DNA from: Tunturibacter psychrotolerans
GTDB taxonomy: Bacteria > Acidobacteriota > Terriglobia > Terriglobales > Acidobacteriaceae
DNA length: 64,000 bases
Direction of reading: 5' to 3'
Assembly (NCBI RefSeq): GCF_040359615.1
Contig: NZ_CP132942.1
Location: 3,844,001-3,908,000, forward strand
Position 1 is the first letter of the stretch. The number at the start of each line of letters is the position of its first letter. The notes below the pieces were generated by a model, which saw nothing but the letters and a program-made list of their open reading frames with translations, searched no databases and was not told where the DNA came from. Made by a program: the position numbers and the translations under genes. Below, in pieces: positions 16,717-25,631 of this stretch.

Positions 16717-17435
16717 AGTTGATGTGTGTCGTGGCGCATCCGGACGATGAGTGCTACGCCTTTGGGGGAGCGTTGGCACTGGCGGCGAATCGAGGAGTTG
16801 AGACCTACGTGATTTGCCTGACGGATGGTCAGGCGGCAACGAATCGAGGCGATGCTGCGAATGGGGAAGCGCTCGGAAAGATGCGGCGAAAGGAGTTTCG
16901 TGCTTCGTGCGAAGTGCTGGGTGTGGCACGGCATGAGCTCCTGGATTATCAGGACGGGCATCTGGAGTTTGTTCACTTCTCACAGGCGGCTGAGAGGCTG
17001 GTAGAGCGGATGCGACGATTCAAACCAGACGTCGTGATTACTTTCGGCGGTGACGGAGGACAGAATACTCACGCAGATCACATGATGACTTCGATGCTAA
17101 CGACGGCAGCGTTTCACTGGTCGGGGCAGCCGAAACGATATCCCAATGCGGGAGAGGCGCATAGGGCAAGCCGGTTGTACTACGTGACTGCGAATTTTCT
17201 GATGCCTGACCGACAGCCCGCAATGATGATGCCCTGGACAGTGACTCTGGATATCCGAACCGTGCGCGAGCGGAAGACCGAGGCTTTTCGAAAACATGTG
17301 TCGCAGGCGCCGTTGATGGAGAAGACAAGGGATATCTTTGAACGATATGGAGCGGAGGAGTTTTACTCTCTTGTGGCTGTGGCTGAACCGCAGGCAGCGC
17401 GGTTAAGGACAGACTTGTTCGACGGGTTGACCTAA
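16707..17435 (+). CDS. PIG-L family N-acetylglucosaminyl deacetylase (BshB-like)
   Basis: The 242-residue zinc enzyme has 'VVAHPDDECYAFGG' (the AHPDDE metal motif at residues ~9-14) and 'GQNTHADHMMTS' (HxxH-type ligand). Relatives include the bacillithiol enzymes BshB1/BshB2 and mycothiol MshB, which deacetylate GlcNAc conjugates. Whether this one serves bacillithiol synthesis is not shown: bshA and bshC are not in this window. Start is GTG at 16707 inside the end of rnhB (10-nt overlap). Confidence 0.85.
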   Translation: MGLKLMCVVAHPDDECYAFGGALALAANRGVETYVICLTDGQAATNRGDAANGEALGKMRRKEFRASCEVLGVARHELLDYQDGHLEFVHFSQAAERLVERMRRFKPDVVITFGGDGGQNTHADHMMTSMLTTAAFHWSGQPKRYPNAGEAHRASRLYYVTANFLMPDRQPAMMMPWTVTLDIRTVRERKTEAFRKHVSQAPLMEKTRDIFERYGAEEFYSLVAVAEPQAARLRTDLFDGLT

Positions 17436-17497
17436 ATTTGCATCGTATTGGTTAGTGAACGGAAGCGGGTCGGATTAACCGGTCGTGCTGTGGGGGT

Positions 17498-18097
17498 GTG
17501 ATGGATGCAGACGGGCTGGAATCGGCGGGTGATCCGATTGCGTTGTTTCAACGGTGGATGAAGGACGCTGAGGCTGGGGAGCTAAATGATCCGAGTGCAG
17601 TGGCACTGGCTACCGCTACGTGCGATGGCATGCCAAGTGTGCGGATGGTGCTGATGAAGCAAGTGGATACCGAAGGATTCCGCTTCTATACGAATGTGGA
17701 CAGCCAGAAGGGGACGGAGTTGAGTGAGAATCCGCGGGCAGCGATGTGCTTTCACTGGAAGTCGCTAAGACGTCAGGTTCGAGTCTCGGGGACAGTGACG
17801 GAGTTACCCACGCAAGATGTGGATGAGTACTTTCACAGCCGTTCACGATTGAGCCAGCTAGGGGCAGCGGCTTCGCAGCAGAGTCGAGTTCTGGTTTCGC
17901 GAGAGGTATTGGAGACTCGCGTGAAGGAATTGGAAGCGGAGTTCCCGGGCGAGATTCCACGACCGGGCTATTGGCGGGGATATTTGCTGCGGCATGAGCG
18001 GATTGAGTTCTGGAAGGATGGAGCGGGGCGGTTGCACGATCGTTTCCTGTTTTCGCGCGATGGTGACGCGTGGCGTAAGGAGCGGCTGTTTCCTTAG
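17498..18097 (+). CDS. pdxH: Pyridoxamine/pyridoxine 5'-phosphate oxidase
   Basis: PdxH makes pyridoxal 5'-phosphate from PNP or PMP with FMN and O2. The 199-residue protein shows 'PSVRMVLMKQVDTEGFRFYT', 'KGTELSENPRAAMCFHWKSL' (FMN and phosphate contacts), 'YFHSRSRLSQLGAAASQQS', and the C-terminal signature 'RLHDRFLFSRDGDAWRKERL'. Start is GTG 17498 or the adjacent ATG 17501. It lies 62 nt after the deacetylase on the same strand. Confidence 0.95.
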   Translation: MMDADGLESAGDPIALFQRWMKDAEAGELNDPSAVALATATCDGMPSVRMVLMKQVDTEGFRFYTNVDSQKGTELSENPRAAMCFHWKSLRRQVRVSGTVTELPTQDVDEYFHSRSRLSQLGAAASQQSRVLVSREVLETRVKELEAEFPGEIPRPGYWRGYLLRHERIEFWKDGAGRLHDRFLFSRDGDAWRKERLFP

Positions 18098-18113
18098 GAC
18101 AGGCGAGATGCGA

Positions 18114-18704
18114 TCAGATCCAGAGTTTAGGAAGTGCGCCGCTGGAACCGGTGAGCGGATCGGATTGTGGGAAGCGAATTTTGCGCATGCTGGCGAGGGT
18201 CTCGGGACTTGCTGTGCTGCGACAGATGTCCCAGTGCTCGTTCTCCGGGTAGGCACCGATCACAAGGAAGTCGTGCGACGCTGAGATGCGGCAGTGGCCA
18301 GTGCCAGTAGGGAGGACGAGGACGTCCCCGGCGTGAACGGTGACGGTTTCTCCACCCTCACCACCCAGCATCAGGTCTGCGTGGCCGGCCGCGAAGCCAA
18401 GAACCTCGTGCGCTGTGGAGTGGTAGTGGTGGAAGGCATAGACGCCATTACGCCACTGCGGCGGCCATCCATTGGCGGCGAAGATCCGCTCCATGTCGGC
18501 GGCGAGATTGGCGCTCGATGGAAGTGCGCTTCGATATAGAAGAACGGGGAGTGGGCTGTTCGGCATCCAACCGTTGGGTTTGAGATGAAGCTGCTGTGGA
18601 TTTGGTGGAGAGGAGTTCCCTACCTTCGAGGCAAGGACCTGGCTGCTACCCAGGCTTGCTGCCACGAGCGAAGCAGCGAATTTTCTGCGATCCATTCGAC
18701 TCAT
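18114..18704 (-). CDS. Exported cupin-domain protein (YjlB-like)
   Basis: The 196-residue protein opens with a Tat-like signal (MSRMDRRKFAASLVAASLGSSQVLA). The mature part begins 'LHLKPNGWMPNSPLPVLLYR', as in Bacillus YjlB-type cupins. A single cupin barrel follows: 'AFHHYHSTAHEVLGFAAGHADLMLG' carries the HxH...E metal-binding pattern and 'GDVLVLPTGTGH' is the second motif with its His. The ligand and reaction are unknown. It is downstream of the DUF1800 gene on the same strand (21-nt gap), and its stop is 16 nt from pdxH. Confidence 0.78.
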   Translation of the reverse strand: MSRMDRRKFAASLVAASLGSSQVLASKVGNSSPPNPQQLHLKPNGWMPNSPLPVLLYRSALPSSANLAADMERIFAANGWPPQWRNGVYAFHHYHSTAHEVLGFAAGHADLMLGGEGGETVTVHAGDVLVLPTGTGHCRISASHDFLVIGAYPENEHWDICRSTASPETLASMRKIRFPQSDPLTGSSGALPKLWI

Positions 18705-18725
18705 ATCGATCTGATGACTCTTCTG

Positions 18726-20828
18726 TCAGCGAAGTTGGAACTCCGGGCTGCCCATCACGAGAGCGGTGAGCAGGTTGAGAGTGTCGGTCGAGTTGGTCGC
18801 GGAAAGCTGCTCGATCTGCTTCCCGATGAGCTGGTTGGTTTGGACGGAAACTTCGGCTCCGATGAGGGTCGACTCGAGAACTCCCAGGGCGACGTTTCGG
18901 CCGGCGGGAGGGGGAGAAGCCTGGCTGGGTTGATCGGCGGTGGGCTCGGAGGTGAGTAGAGCCTCGGAGAAGTTCGCGCGGTTAGATTTTTCTTTCGCAG
19001 ATACCTCCGGGCTTTGCGTAGCGGATGGTTGGGAGAGGAGGCCTAGCGCGAGAACGTGGGCCGCGTCGAACTTCTGGTTGGCCAGCTTGCCTTCGGTGAG
19101 CGAGTAAGCAAAGTTTAGACGGCTGACCAGGGCGGAGGAGTTCATCCAGCGATCGGCCGTGATGTAGTAACCGATGGGCGGGAGTGCGTAGTAGAGGGGC
19201 ATGCCCATCGACTTGAGGGTTTCGACGAGGGCGGCTGGGTTAATGGGATTGGTGTCGGTGGTGCGAAAGGCGGAGGCTACGAACTCCATTGGAGTTTTGA
19301 CCTTGTTGCGGAAGTACTTTTTCGAGTTGAACTCGGGTGACTGGACGAGGGTACGGAGGATGGATTTTATGTCACCGTCGGTGGAGAGGTAGGTGGCGGC
19401 CATGCGGTCTACGAGGGCGGCTGGCGGCTCGTCGGCTATGAAGCGCTGGGCTAATTTGTAACTGATGAAGTGCGCGGTGTGTGGGTCGGCGGCGAGGAGG
19501 GTCAGGGCTTGGATTCCCTCTTTCAACCCTGCCTGCGTGTTAGTGGGAGAGCCTGGTTGCGCTGTTGGTTCAGACGAGATGGTGTGGCCTCGCCATTGCT
19601 TGGGGCCGGGTTCGTGTTTCTTGTAGTCGTAGAGGAAGGGGCCGGCCTGGTTGGGACGCTCGACGGTCCAGCCAGTGAGGATGGCGGCTAGGGCGGTGAC
19701 GTCGGCCTGGGTGTAGCCACCGTTGACGCCAAGCGTGTGGAGCTCCATGACTTCCCTGCCGTAGTTCTCGTTGAGGCCATTGTTGCCACGGTTGGAGTTG
19801 GGATTGGCGGGGTTGACTCCGTTGGCGAGGGATTCGGGGCCGATGGAGAGCCAGTTGTCGAGGTAGATCATCATGGCCGGGCTGGAGGCGGTAGCGAGGA
19901 GCAGGTCGCGGAACTTGCCGAGGGCGTGTTTGCGGATGGCGTCGCGCTCGAAGCTGGTGGTGTACCAGGTGTCAGAGTCTTTACCGATGAAGATGTTGAA
20001 GTGATTGAACCAGAAGTCGGCCATGACCTCTTGGAGCTGGCGCTCGCTGAGGATGGCGCGCAGGATCTTGGCTTCGGAGAGTTCGTTGATGATGTTTTTA
20101 AGGGAGCCGGCGTTGGCGGCCATACCGGTGAAGATCTCGCGTTCGCGAGGATTGAAGTCGGCTAGGAGAAGATTTTTCTGGTCGCCGGAGACGTAGGTGG
20201 TGAAGGCGATGCGGTCGGGGATGGTCAGCTTGATGAGGGTGGGCATCCGCTGATTTTTAGGGAGGGCGAAGAGTTCTCCGGCTACGCGAGCGGCGGTTTC
20301 CTGGTCGGTCTTTTTTTGCGCGGCGGCTTCGGCTTCGGTGGGTGGGGCTAGGTTCGGTTTGCCGTCGGCGTTTAGTTTGTGGAGGTCCTGATCTTTGTAG
20401 AATTTTGCGACCTGTACTTCGTACATTGCGATGAGGAGGGGGTCGTCGGGGTACGGGCGGCGGCCCTCGGCGATCTGGCCGATGGTGAAGTGATCGGGGA
20501 AGAGTTGGAGGGCTTGCTCGGGCTGGAGGGTGAGGGTGGTGTAGTCGGCGAGGCGGTGGTCGAGTGCGGTGTCGGGGATGCTGGCGGGGTTGAGCTGCTG
20601 CTCGAACCACTTGTCGGGGCCTAGAGCGAGGACTTTTTCGAGGTCGCCGGGGCGCGGGCCGAAGGTGAAGCGGTTGAGGAGTTGCTGAGCTCGTTCCTGC
20701 TGGGTGAGTAGGGCGGATTTTGCAGGGATTGAGGGCTTGGGCTTTGCGGGTTTGGCGGTGGGCCTGGCCTGGGGATGCGCTGGGGCGGCGATCGATAGAG
20801 CTACGAGGATGAGCAAGAGCCTTCGCAT
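18726..20828 (-). CDS. DUF1800-family exported protein
   Basis: The 700-residue protein has a signal peptide (MRRLLLILVALSIAAPAHPQA), a Pro/Lys-rich linker, and the DUF1800 opening 'LLNRFTFGPRPGDLEKVLALGPDKWFEQQL'. Later conserved blocks are 'MADFWFNHFNIF', 'NGLNENYGREVMELHTLGVNGGYTQADV' and 'FRNKVKTPMEFVASAFR'. The family is abundant in Acidobacteria and Planctomycetes, usually next to a DUF1501 protein; no DUF1501 gene is adjacent here. An internal low-complexity stretch near the C-terminus (TSEPTADQPSQASPPPAG) is an insertion. Role is unknown. Start is ATG at 20828. Confidence 0.88.
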   Translation of the reverse strand: MRRLLLILVALSIAAPAHPQARPTAKPAKPKPSIPAKSALLTQQERAQQLLNRFTFGPRPGDLEKVLALGPDKWFEQQLNPASIPDTALDHRLADYTTLTLQPEQALQLFPDHFTIGQIAEGRRPYPDDPLLIAMYEVQVAKFYKDQDLHKLNADGKPNLAPPTEAEAAAQKKTDQETAARVAGELFALPKNQRMPTLIKLTIPDRIAFTTYVSGDQKNLLLADFNPREREIFTGMAANAGSLKNIINELSEAKILRAILSERQLQEVMADFWFNHFNIFIGKDSDTWYTTSFERDAIRKHALGKFRDLLLATASSPAMMIYLDNWLSIGPESLANGVNPANPNSNRGNNGLNENYGREVMELHTLGVNGGYTQADVTALAAILTGWTVERPNQAGPFLYDYKKHEPGPKQWRGHTISSEPTAQPGSPTNTQAGLKEGIQALTLLAADPHTAHFISYKLAQRFIADEPPAALVDRMAATYLSTDGDIKSILRTLVQSPEFNSKKYFRNKVKTPMEFVASAFRTTDTNPINPAALVETLKSMGMPLYYALPPIGYYITADRWMNSSALVSRLNFAYSLTEGKLANQKFDAAHVLALGLLSQPSATQSPEVSAKEKSNRANFSEALLTSEPTADQPSQASPPPAGRNVALGVLESTLIGAEVSVQTNQLIGKQIEQLSATNSTDTLNLLTALVMGSPEFQLR

Positions 20829-20888
20829 GAACGCCTCTGGCGGGTTAGACCTGTCCCGCGTCTCGAAGTTGCGTTTTGAACTCTGGAG

Positions 20889-21168
20889 GGTACCCCTTCC
20901 CCCTTTTGGGGGTATTTTGGGCGTAAGGTATTTTGATTCATCGATTTATAGATAGGAGTCACTTGTAAAATATTGCAAATAAATGGGTTACGCACAAAAT
21001 ACTTATTATCAGCGGGTTAGCTACTTGTTCCTGCCCGGCCTGATTAGGTGCCTGTATTAAGTATAGCGACTGGAGGGTAACTCATACGCCACGCGATTGT
21101 GCTGGATTGGCGCGGGTTTTGGTGGGTTGGGGGCTTGACAGCTTTTCGGCGTACTAAGGAATTCCCCT
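20889..21168. repeat. Composite intergenic repeat, copy B
   Basis: This fills most of the 394-nt gap between the divergent DUF1800 and acetyltransferase genes. It begins 'ggtaccccttccccctttt' with 'gtattttg' at 20912-20919, continues as AT-rich units ending in 'gggtta' (about 20966-21018), and ends 'ggggcttgacag' (21130-21141) plus 'aaggaattccc'. The order of blocks matches 6428-6740. The first part can fold (ccccc/ggggg). Confidence 0.55.
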
Positions 21169-21222
21169 GCGGCCTTGAGTAAATGGGTTGATCGTATGGT
21201 GGGCGAAGGCTATGGTGAGCGC

Positions 21223-21756
21223 ATGAGCGGGATTCGAGTTGCTACGGTGCAGGATGCGAATGCGATTGCGCGGGTGCATGTGGAGAGCTGGCGGACGACG
21301 TATGCGGGTATCGTGCCGGAGGCTTATCTGGCGAGCCTGGAGGTGGAGCAGCGGGAGGGTTCGTGGCGGGAGTGGCTTGGGCTTGATGTGGATGTGTTCG
21401 TTGCAGAGGTGGATGGTGAGGTGGTGGGGTTCGTTGGTGGTGGGGCCATTCGTGAGCCTGTGGAGGGGTTCGATGGGGAGTTGTTTGCGATCTACCTGTT
21501 GCGGGAGGCGCAGCGGCGTGGGATTGGGATGGCTCTTTTGAAGAGGCTGGCTGGGTCGTTGAAGAAGAGAAGGCTCGGGAGCATGGTGGCCTGGGTGCTT
21601 GAAGATAACTCTTCTGGTGGCTTTTATTCGCGGTCGGGTGGTGTGCGGGTGGCTTCAAAGGAGATGGAAGTGGGTGGGGTGATGCTTCCGGTGGTGGCTT
21701 ATGGTTGGAACGATCTCCGAACGATAGGGGCGGGTGTTGCTCGTGGGTCAGCTTGA
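21223..21756 (+). CDS. GNAT-family N-acetyltransferase
   Basis: This ~177-residue GNAT starts 'MSGIRVATVQDANAIARVHVESWRTTYAGIVPEAYL', the form seen in small acetyltransferases that acetylate amines with acetyl-CoA. 'LFAIYLLREAQRRGIGMALLKRL' contains the acetyl-CoA pyrophosphate loop (Q/RxxGxG/A), and 'VLEDNSSGGFYSRSGG' is motif B. ATG at 21223 is preferred; longer in-frame starts exist at 21196 (ATG) and 21175 (TTG). The substrate is unknown. Confidence 0.85.
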   Translation: MSGIRVATVQDANAIARVHVESWRTTYAGIVPEAYLASLEVEQREGSWREWLGLDVDVFVAEVDGEVVGFVGGGAIREPVEGFDGELFAIYLLREAQRRGIGMALLKRLAGSLKKRRLGSMVAWVLEDNSSGGFYSRSGGVRVASKEMEVGGVMLPVVAYGWNDLRTIGAGVARGSA

Positions 21757-22073
21757 ACTCCAAGGAACCAAAGTTTCCCATAACCCCGTTTTTCATGTAC
21801 TTCGACGCCAAGTTCGAATGGTAGTTAGGCAAAAAATCTGCTGAGTTCGAAGGCTACCAAGGATTGTTAACTCTATCCGAGGGTTGGAGATCGACCATTG
21901 GACAGACCTGCCCCTCCTGTTTTGTCTTTCTGTTTGCGTCCAGCATGCCGCCCATCGAACGCACCGCCTCCTTACGTGGTTCGAGTATTATGATTTCGCC
22001 CAAACTCCGGTCCACGTTGTTGTGCTCTACAGCAATGACTCCCCGCAGATCGTCGCGAAGGAAGGCATCAGCA
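21757..22073. other. Non-coding spacer between GNAT and DUF885 genes
   Basis: I see no convincing gene, tRNA or repeat in these 317 nt. Open frames extend through it in several registers but lack family-like sequence. It presumably holds the DUF885 promoter. Confidence 0.5.
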
Positions 22074-23861
22074 ATGAGAATGACCAGCCCCTCGAACGCA
22101 GCCCTAGTGACCATTATCTTCGCGTGCTTGCCGGTTTCTCCGATCCATGCACAGAGTACGCCAGAGCAACGTTCCAAGCAGCTCAAAGCGCTTTTTGCCG
22201 AATATTGGGAGGACAACCTTCGCCATTCTCCTGAATTCGCCACTTATCTTGGCGACAAGCGCTACAACAACCAATGGAGCGACTACTCCGGTCCAGGGTT
22301 TGTCGATCAACTAAGGCGCGAGCAAATCTTCCTCGACCGGCTGAAGGCCATTGACACCACCGGAGTTCCTGACCAGGACAGGATCTCGGCGCAACTATTG
22401 ACGAGATCTTTTGTGGAAGATCAGGAGTCCGCTCCCTTTAAAGAATGGGAGATGCCTGTCAGCCAGTTCAGTGGTTTCCACACGGGTTTTCCGCGACTCG
22501 TTGCTTCCACCGCCTTCGACACAGCAAAGGACTATGACGACTACATCGTTCGCCTCAATACCGTCTCCAAGCCGTTCTCGCAAATCATCGCCGATATGGA
22601 TGCCGGTGTTGCGGACAAACGCGTTCCACCGAAGTTTCTGCTTGAGCAGGTCGTAGTTCAGGTGAACGCCATTCTTGCGATCAAGCCTGAAGATTCGCCT
22701 TTCGCTGCGCCGCTGAAGAAGTTTCCCGCTACGGTAAGCACTGCCGATCAAAAGCGCATTCGCGAAGCTGTGATGATGGCGATCACCTCGCAGGTGTACC
22801 CAACCTATCGGCGCTTCGGCACGTACGTTTCGACGACGTACATTCCGCACGGGCGTACGGAAGCCGGCGTCTGGGCGATCACCGATGGCGACGCGTATTA
22901 TGCTTTTCTCATTCGCCAAAGCACAACGCTAAACAAGAGCGCGGGCGAAATTCATCAGATCGGGCTCGCGGAGGTGGCACGCGACGAGGTCGAGATGCTG
23001 GCGATCGCCAAGAAGCTTGGCTACGGCGACCTGAAGAGCTTCAATGCGGCTGTGAAGGCCAACCCAAAGTTACATCCCACTTCAAGGCAGCAGCTCATCG
23101 ACTCGTACAATCTGTATATCAACGACATGAAGGCCAAGCTGCCCGATCTCTTCGGTGTGCTTCCCAAGGCACCACTTGAAGTGCTTCCTGTGCCTGAATA
23201 CATGGAGAAGCAGCAATCCGCGGCTTATTACCAGACAGGCACGCCCGACGGCAAACGTCCGGGAAAGGTTTTCGTAAACACCTACAACTTTTCTGACCGT
23301 GGGCTGGAGGGTGTCGAAGCGATCGCCTATCACGAAGGCCTCCCGGGCCACCATCTGCAGAACAGCATCGCACAGGAGCAGACTGGACTTCCCGCGTTTC
23401 GCCAGCAGGGAAACTACATTGCCTACGGCGAAGGATGGGGACTGTATAGCGAACGGCTCGGTAAAGAAGTCGGCTTCTACCGGGATCCCTACAGCGACTA
23501 CGGACGACTGGAAGGTGATATCTGGCGTGCTATTCGGCTTGTCGTGGACACAGGCGTGCACTCTAAGCACTGGACGCGCCAGCAGATGGTGGACTACTTC
23601 CATGACCACTCTTCCGTCGATGAAACCAATATCCAAAGCGAAGTCGATCGCTATATTGCGTGGCCGGGGCAGGCGCTTGGATACAAGATGGGCCAACTCA
23701 AACTGATCGAACTACGCGAACGTTCGCAGAAAGCACTCGGAGCAAAGTTCGACATTCGCAAATTCCACGACCTCGTGATCGACTCCGGTGCGCTTCCACT
23801 TGATGTGCTCGATACGCGCGTGGACGAATGGATCGCGATACAAAAACCGAGCAGCCACTGA
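22074..23861 (+). CDS. DUF885-family exported zinc peptidase-like protein
   Basis: The 595-residue protein has a signal peptide (MRMTSPSNAALVTIIFACLPVSPIHAQ). The mature DUF885 domain opens 'LKALFAEYWEDNLRHSPEFATYLGDKRYN'. The metal site is 'AYHEGLPGHHLQ' near residue 419, followed by 'AYGEGWGLYSERLGKEVGFY', both hallmarks of this family, which is related to M32-like metallopeptidases. It probably degrades peptides in the periplasm. ATG at 22074 is chosen because an SD 'gaagg' lies 8 nt upstream and the signal peptide starts there; the frame is open much further upstream but without protein-like sequence. Confidence 0.9.
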   Translation: MRMTSPSNAALVTIIFACLPVSPIHAQSTPEQRSKQLKALFAEYWEDNLRHSPEFATYLGDKRYNNQWSDYSGPGFVDQLRREQIFLDRLKAIDTTGVPDQDRISAQLLTRSFVEDQESAPFKEWEMPVSQFSGFHTGFPRLVASTAFDTAKDYDDYIVRLNTVSKPFSQIIADMDAGVADKRVPPKFLLEQVVVQVNAILAIKPEDSPFAAPLKKFPATVSTADQKRIREAVMMAITSQVYPTYRRFGTYVSTTYIPHGRTEAGVWAITDGDAYYAFLIRQSTTLNKSAGEIHQIGLAEVARDEVEMLAIAKKLGYGDLKSFNAAVKANPKLHPTSRQQLIDSYNLYINDMKAKLPDLFGVLPKAPLEVLPVPEYMEKQQSAAYYQTGTPDGKRPGKVFVNTYNFSDRGLEGVEAIAYHEGLPGHHLQNSIAQEQTGLPAFRQQGNYIAYGEGWGLYSERLGKEVGFYRDPYSDYGRLEGDIWRAIRLVVDTGVHSKHWTRQQMVDYFHDHSSVDETNIQSEVDRYIAWPGQALGYKMGQLKLIELRERSQKALGAKFDIRKFHDLVIDSGALPLDVLDTRVDEWIAIQKPSSH

Positions 23862-24165
23862 GCCGATAATGGCGACGCTGTCTCCAGGTGATTTCGCAGC
23901 AAGTAAGTCTTCTCTGGAAGCCATTTGATGGCACATCAAATGAAGACTTCTTACGAAGAACAAATAGCTCCTCAGAAGTCGGCTTATAGGAAGTTATAGT
24001 CACTCCCGAGTCAGTGGCAAACCGGAAGTAATCTCGTAGCTCCTGCAAAGTCGGGTTATCGGCAAATTCAACCATTCACTGCAGACTGACCCACTACGCG
24101 CGTGTTTGATTGTGGGCTTTTCGTGGTGAGTTTGTGGTGGGATGATGGTGGCTCGTGGTGCGAGA
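23862..24165. other. Spacer with a possible minus-strand protein remnant
   Basis: This spacer holds no clear gene. On the minus strand, a frame from the ATG at 24075 reads 'MVEFADNPTLQELRDYFRF' and continues protein-like ('SEELFVLRKKSSFDVPSN') to about 23920, then becomes unconvincing and runs antisense into the DUF885 gene. No good SD precedes it. It could be a degraded gene fragment or chance. Confidence 0.3.
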
Positions 24166-24262
24166 GCAACCACAACAGCAACCGCAACGACAACAGCAGA
24201 TTCCTCCGCTGCGCTGCGGAATGACAACAAAAGAACGGGCAACGGCAACGGCAACGGCAATG
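24166..24262 (+). repeat. 'aacagcagat' hairpin repeat, copy 1
   Basis: The core 'caacagcagattcc' (24191-24204), an inverted 'gc..gcggaat' arm and 'atgacaacaa' (24221-24230) match two other copies in the window. A tandem 'ggcaac' hexamer run flanks it on the right (24238-24260). It lies directly 3' of msrQ, which is transcribed toward it. Confidence 0.7.
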
Positions 24263-24268
24263 CAGAGG

Positions 24269-24979
24269 CTAGACGGAGCTGGTGCGGGTGGGAATTGGGG
24301 TGGGCTTTTTGAGGCGCTTCATTGCGGCGTAGGCTACTCGGGCTAGGAGGAGGATGGTGAGGACTACGGTGACCTTCCAGGGGGCGTTGTTGCCTTTTTT
24401 GACTAGCCACCAGAAGTGGATGACTCCGGCGATTCCGGCGACGTAGACGAGGCGGTGGAGGCGCTGCCAGTTTTTGCCGCCCATCGCTCGCATGATGAAG
24501 GCGGGTGAGGTGCAGGCGAGGGCGAGGAGGAGGAGCCATGCGAAGAGGCCTACCTGGATGAAGCGGCGTTTGAAGAGGTCTTCGACCATGCCGGGCCAGA
24601 TGAGCTTCCATTGCGTGACGAGGACCCCGGGGTGGCCGGCGCGGAGGCCGGTGATGGCGGTGGTGATGTCGTATCCGGAGAAGAGGAAGATGTAGGTGGC
24701 GAGGTGGAGGGTTGCGTAGAAGAAGGCGTAGAGGCCGATGAGGCGGCGGAAGCGGATGAGAAAGCCGAGGCTGGTGGAGAAGCGGCGGATGGGGGTGATG
24801 GCGAGAGAGGCAAAGAGAGTGTAGAGGGTCCAGTCGCCGGTGAAGTGGGTGATGTAGTTGACGGGGTCAGCGTTGAGGGCGAGCGCGCCTGAGGTGTAGA
24901 AGTGCACGAGCCAGGCGATCGGAGCGAGGCAGAGGAGGTGGGTTAGGACTTTGAGGAGGATGATGGCGCGCTTGGACAT
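24269..24979 (-). CDS. msrQ: MsrQ, heme-binding membrane subunit of the MsrPQ system
   Basis: The 236-residue protein has about six membrane segments and the ferric-reductase-like features 'LGFLIRFRRLIGLYAFFYATLHLATY' and 'GKNWQRLHRLVYVAGIAGVIHFWWLVKKG', with histidines that ligate heme b. MsrQ passes electrons from the quinone pool to periplasmic MsrP for repair of oxidised methionine. Partner msrP lies on the same strand at 25632-26621, but an opposite-strand gene sits between them, so the usual contiguous operon is broken. ATG at 24979. Confidence 0.92.
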   Translation of the reverse strand: MSKRAIILLKVLTHLLCLAPIAWLVHFYTSGALALNADPVNYITHFTGDWTLYTLFASLAITPIRRFSTSLGFLIRFRRLIGLYAFFYATLHLATYIFLFSGYDITTAITGLRAGHPGVLVTQWKLIWPGMVEDLFKRRFIQVGLFAWLLLLALACTSPAFIMRAMGGKNWQRLHRLVYVAGIAGVIHFWWLVKKGNNAPWKVTVVLTILLLARVAYAAMKRLKKPTPIPTRTSSV

Positions 24980-25150
24980 GATCGGCTCTCGTTAGTGTAG
25001 CGGCGGATTATTTTTTCTGCTTACCGCTGTGGGGGGACATCTTCGATTCGCTGACGACGACATCCCCAGATCGAGGTAGCAAAATCTACTTCCATCGAAG
25101 ATTGCAGCGCAGACTCTGCCATGCGACACTCAACTCGCAAGGAGACCGCC

Positions 25151-25564
25151 ATGAGTAAAGAATCCACACAAGCTGCAGTCGGCAAATTCGCCGAAGCCGT
25201 CAACACAGGCAAATTCGAACTCATCGATGAGGTCGTCGCCCCCGATTGCGTCGATCACGACCCCGCCGAAGGTCAGGTCCCGGGTCCCGCTGGGTACCGC
25301 GCATTCTTCTCCGGAATGCGCACCGCCTTTCCCGACCTCAGTGTTGCCCCTGAGACTATCGTCCAGGACGGAGACTCCATCGCCTTCGCCTACACCCTCA
25401 CCGGCACCCACAAGGGTCCGCTGGGCAAGATCGCGCCCACGGGCAAAAAGGTAAAGATCCGCGGAATGCAGATCTCAAAGTTCAAAGACGGCAAGATGGT
25501 CGAACGCTGGGGCAGCTCCGACGAGCTCACCCTCCTCAAACAGATCGGAGTCATCCCCGCTTAA
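25151..25564 (+). CDS. SnoaL-like / ester-cyclase-family protein
   Basis: The ~137-residue product has the NTF2/SnoaL fold pattern: 'AVGKFAEAVNTGKFELIDEVVAPDCVDHDP', 'GPAGYRAFFSGMRTAFPDL', 'VQDGDSIAFAYTLTGTHKGPL', 'GMQISKFKDGKMVERWGSSD'. This matches the ester-cyclase branch that includes polyketide cyclases, but most members have no known reaction. The ATG at 25151 has SD 'aaggag' 6 nt upstream. It is on the plus strand between msrP and msrQ, which are on the minus strand. Confidence 0.85.
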   Translation: MSKESTQAAVGKFAEAVNTGKFELIDEVVAPDCVDHDPAEGQVPGPAGYRAFFSGMRTAFPDLSVAPETIVQDGDSIAFAYTLTGTHKGPLGKIAPTGKKVKIRGMQISKFKDGKMVERWGSSDELTLLKQIGVIPA

Positions 25565-25631
25565 CGATTCATCTCTTTATCGTTAGTGTCGGCTCGGAAT
25601 CGGAGCCAGAGCCACTCCGGCATATTGTCTT

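Noticed and set aside
24235..24262. Tandem 'ggcaac' run as a possible CRISPR or satellite
   Set aside because: Only about four hexamer units without spacers; it is the flank of the dispersed hairpin repeat.
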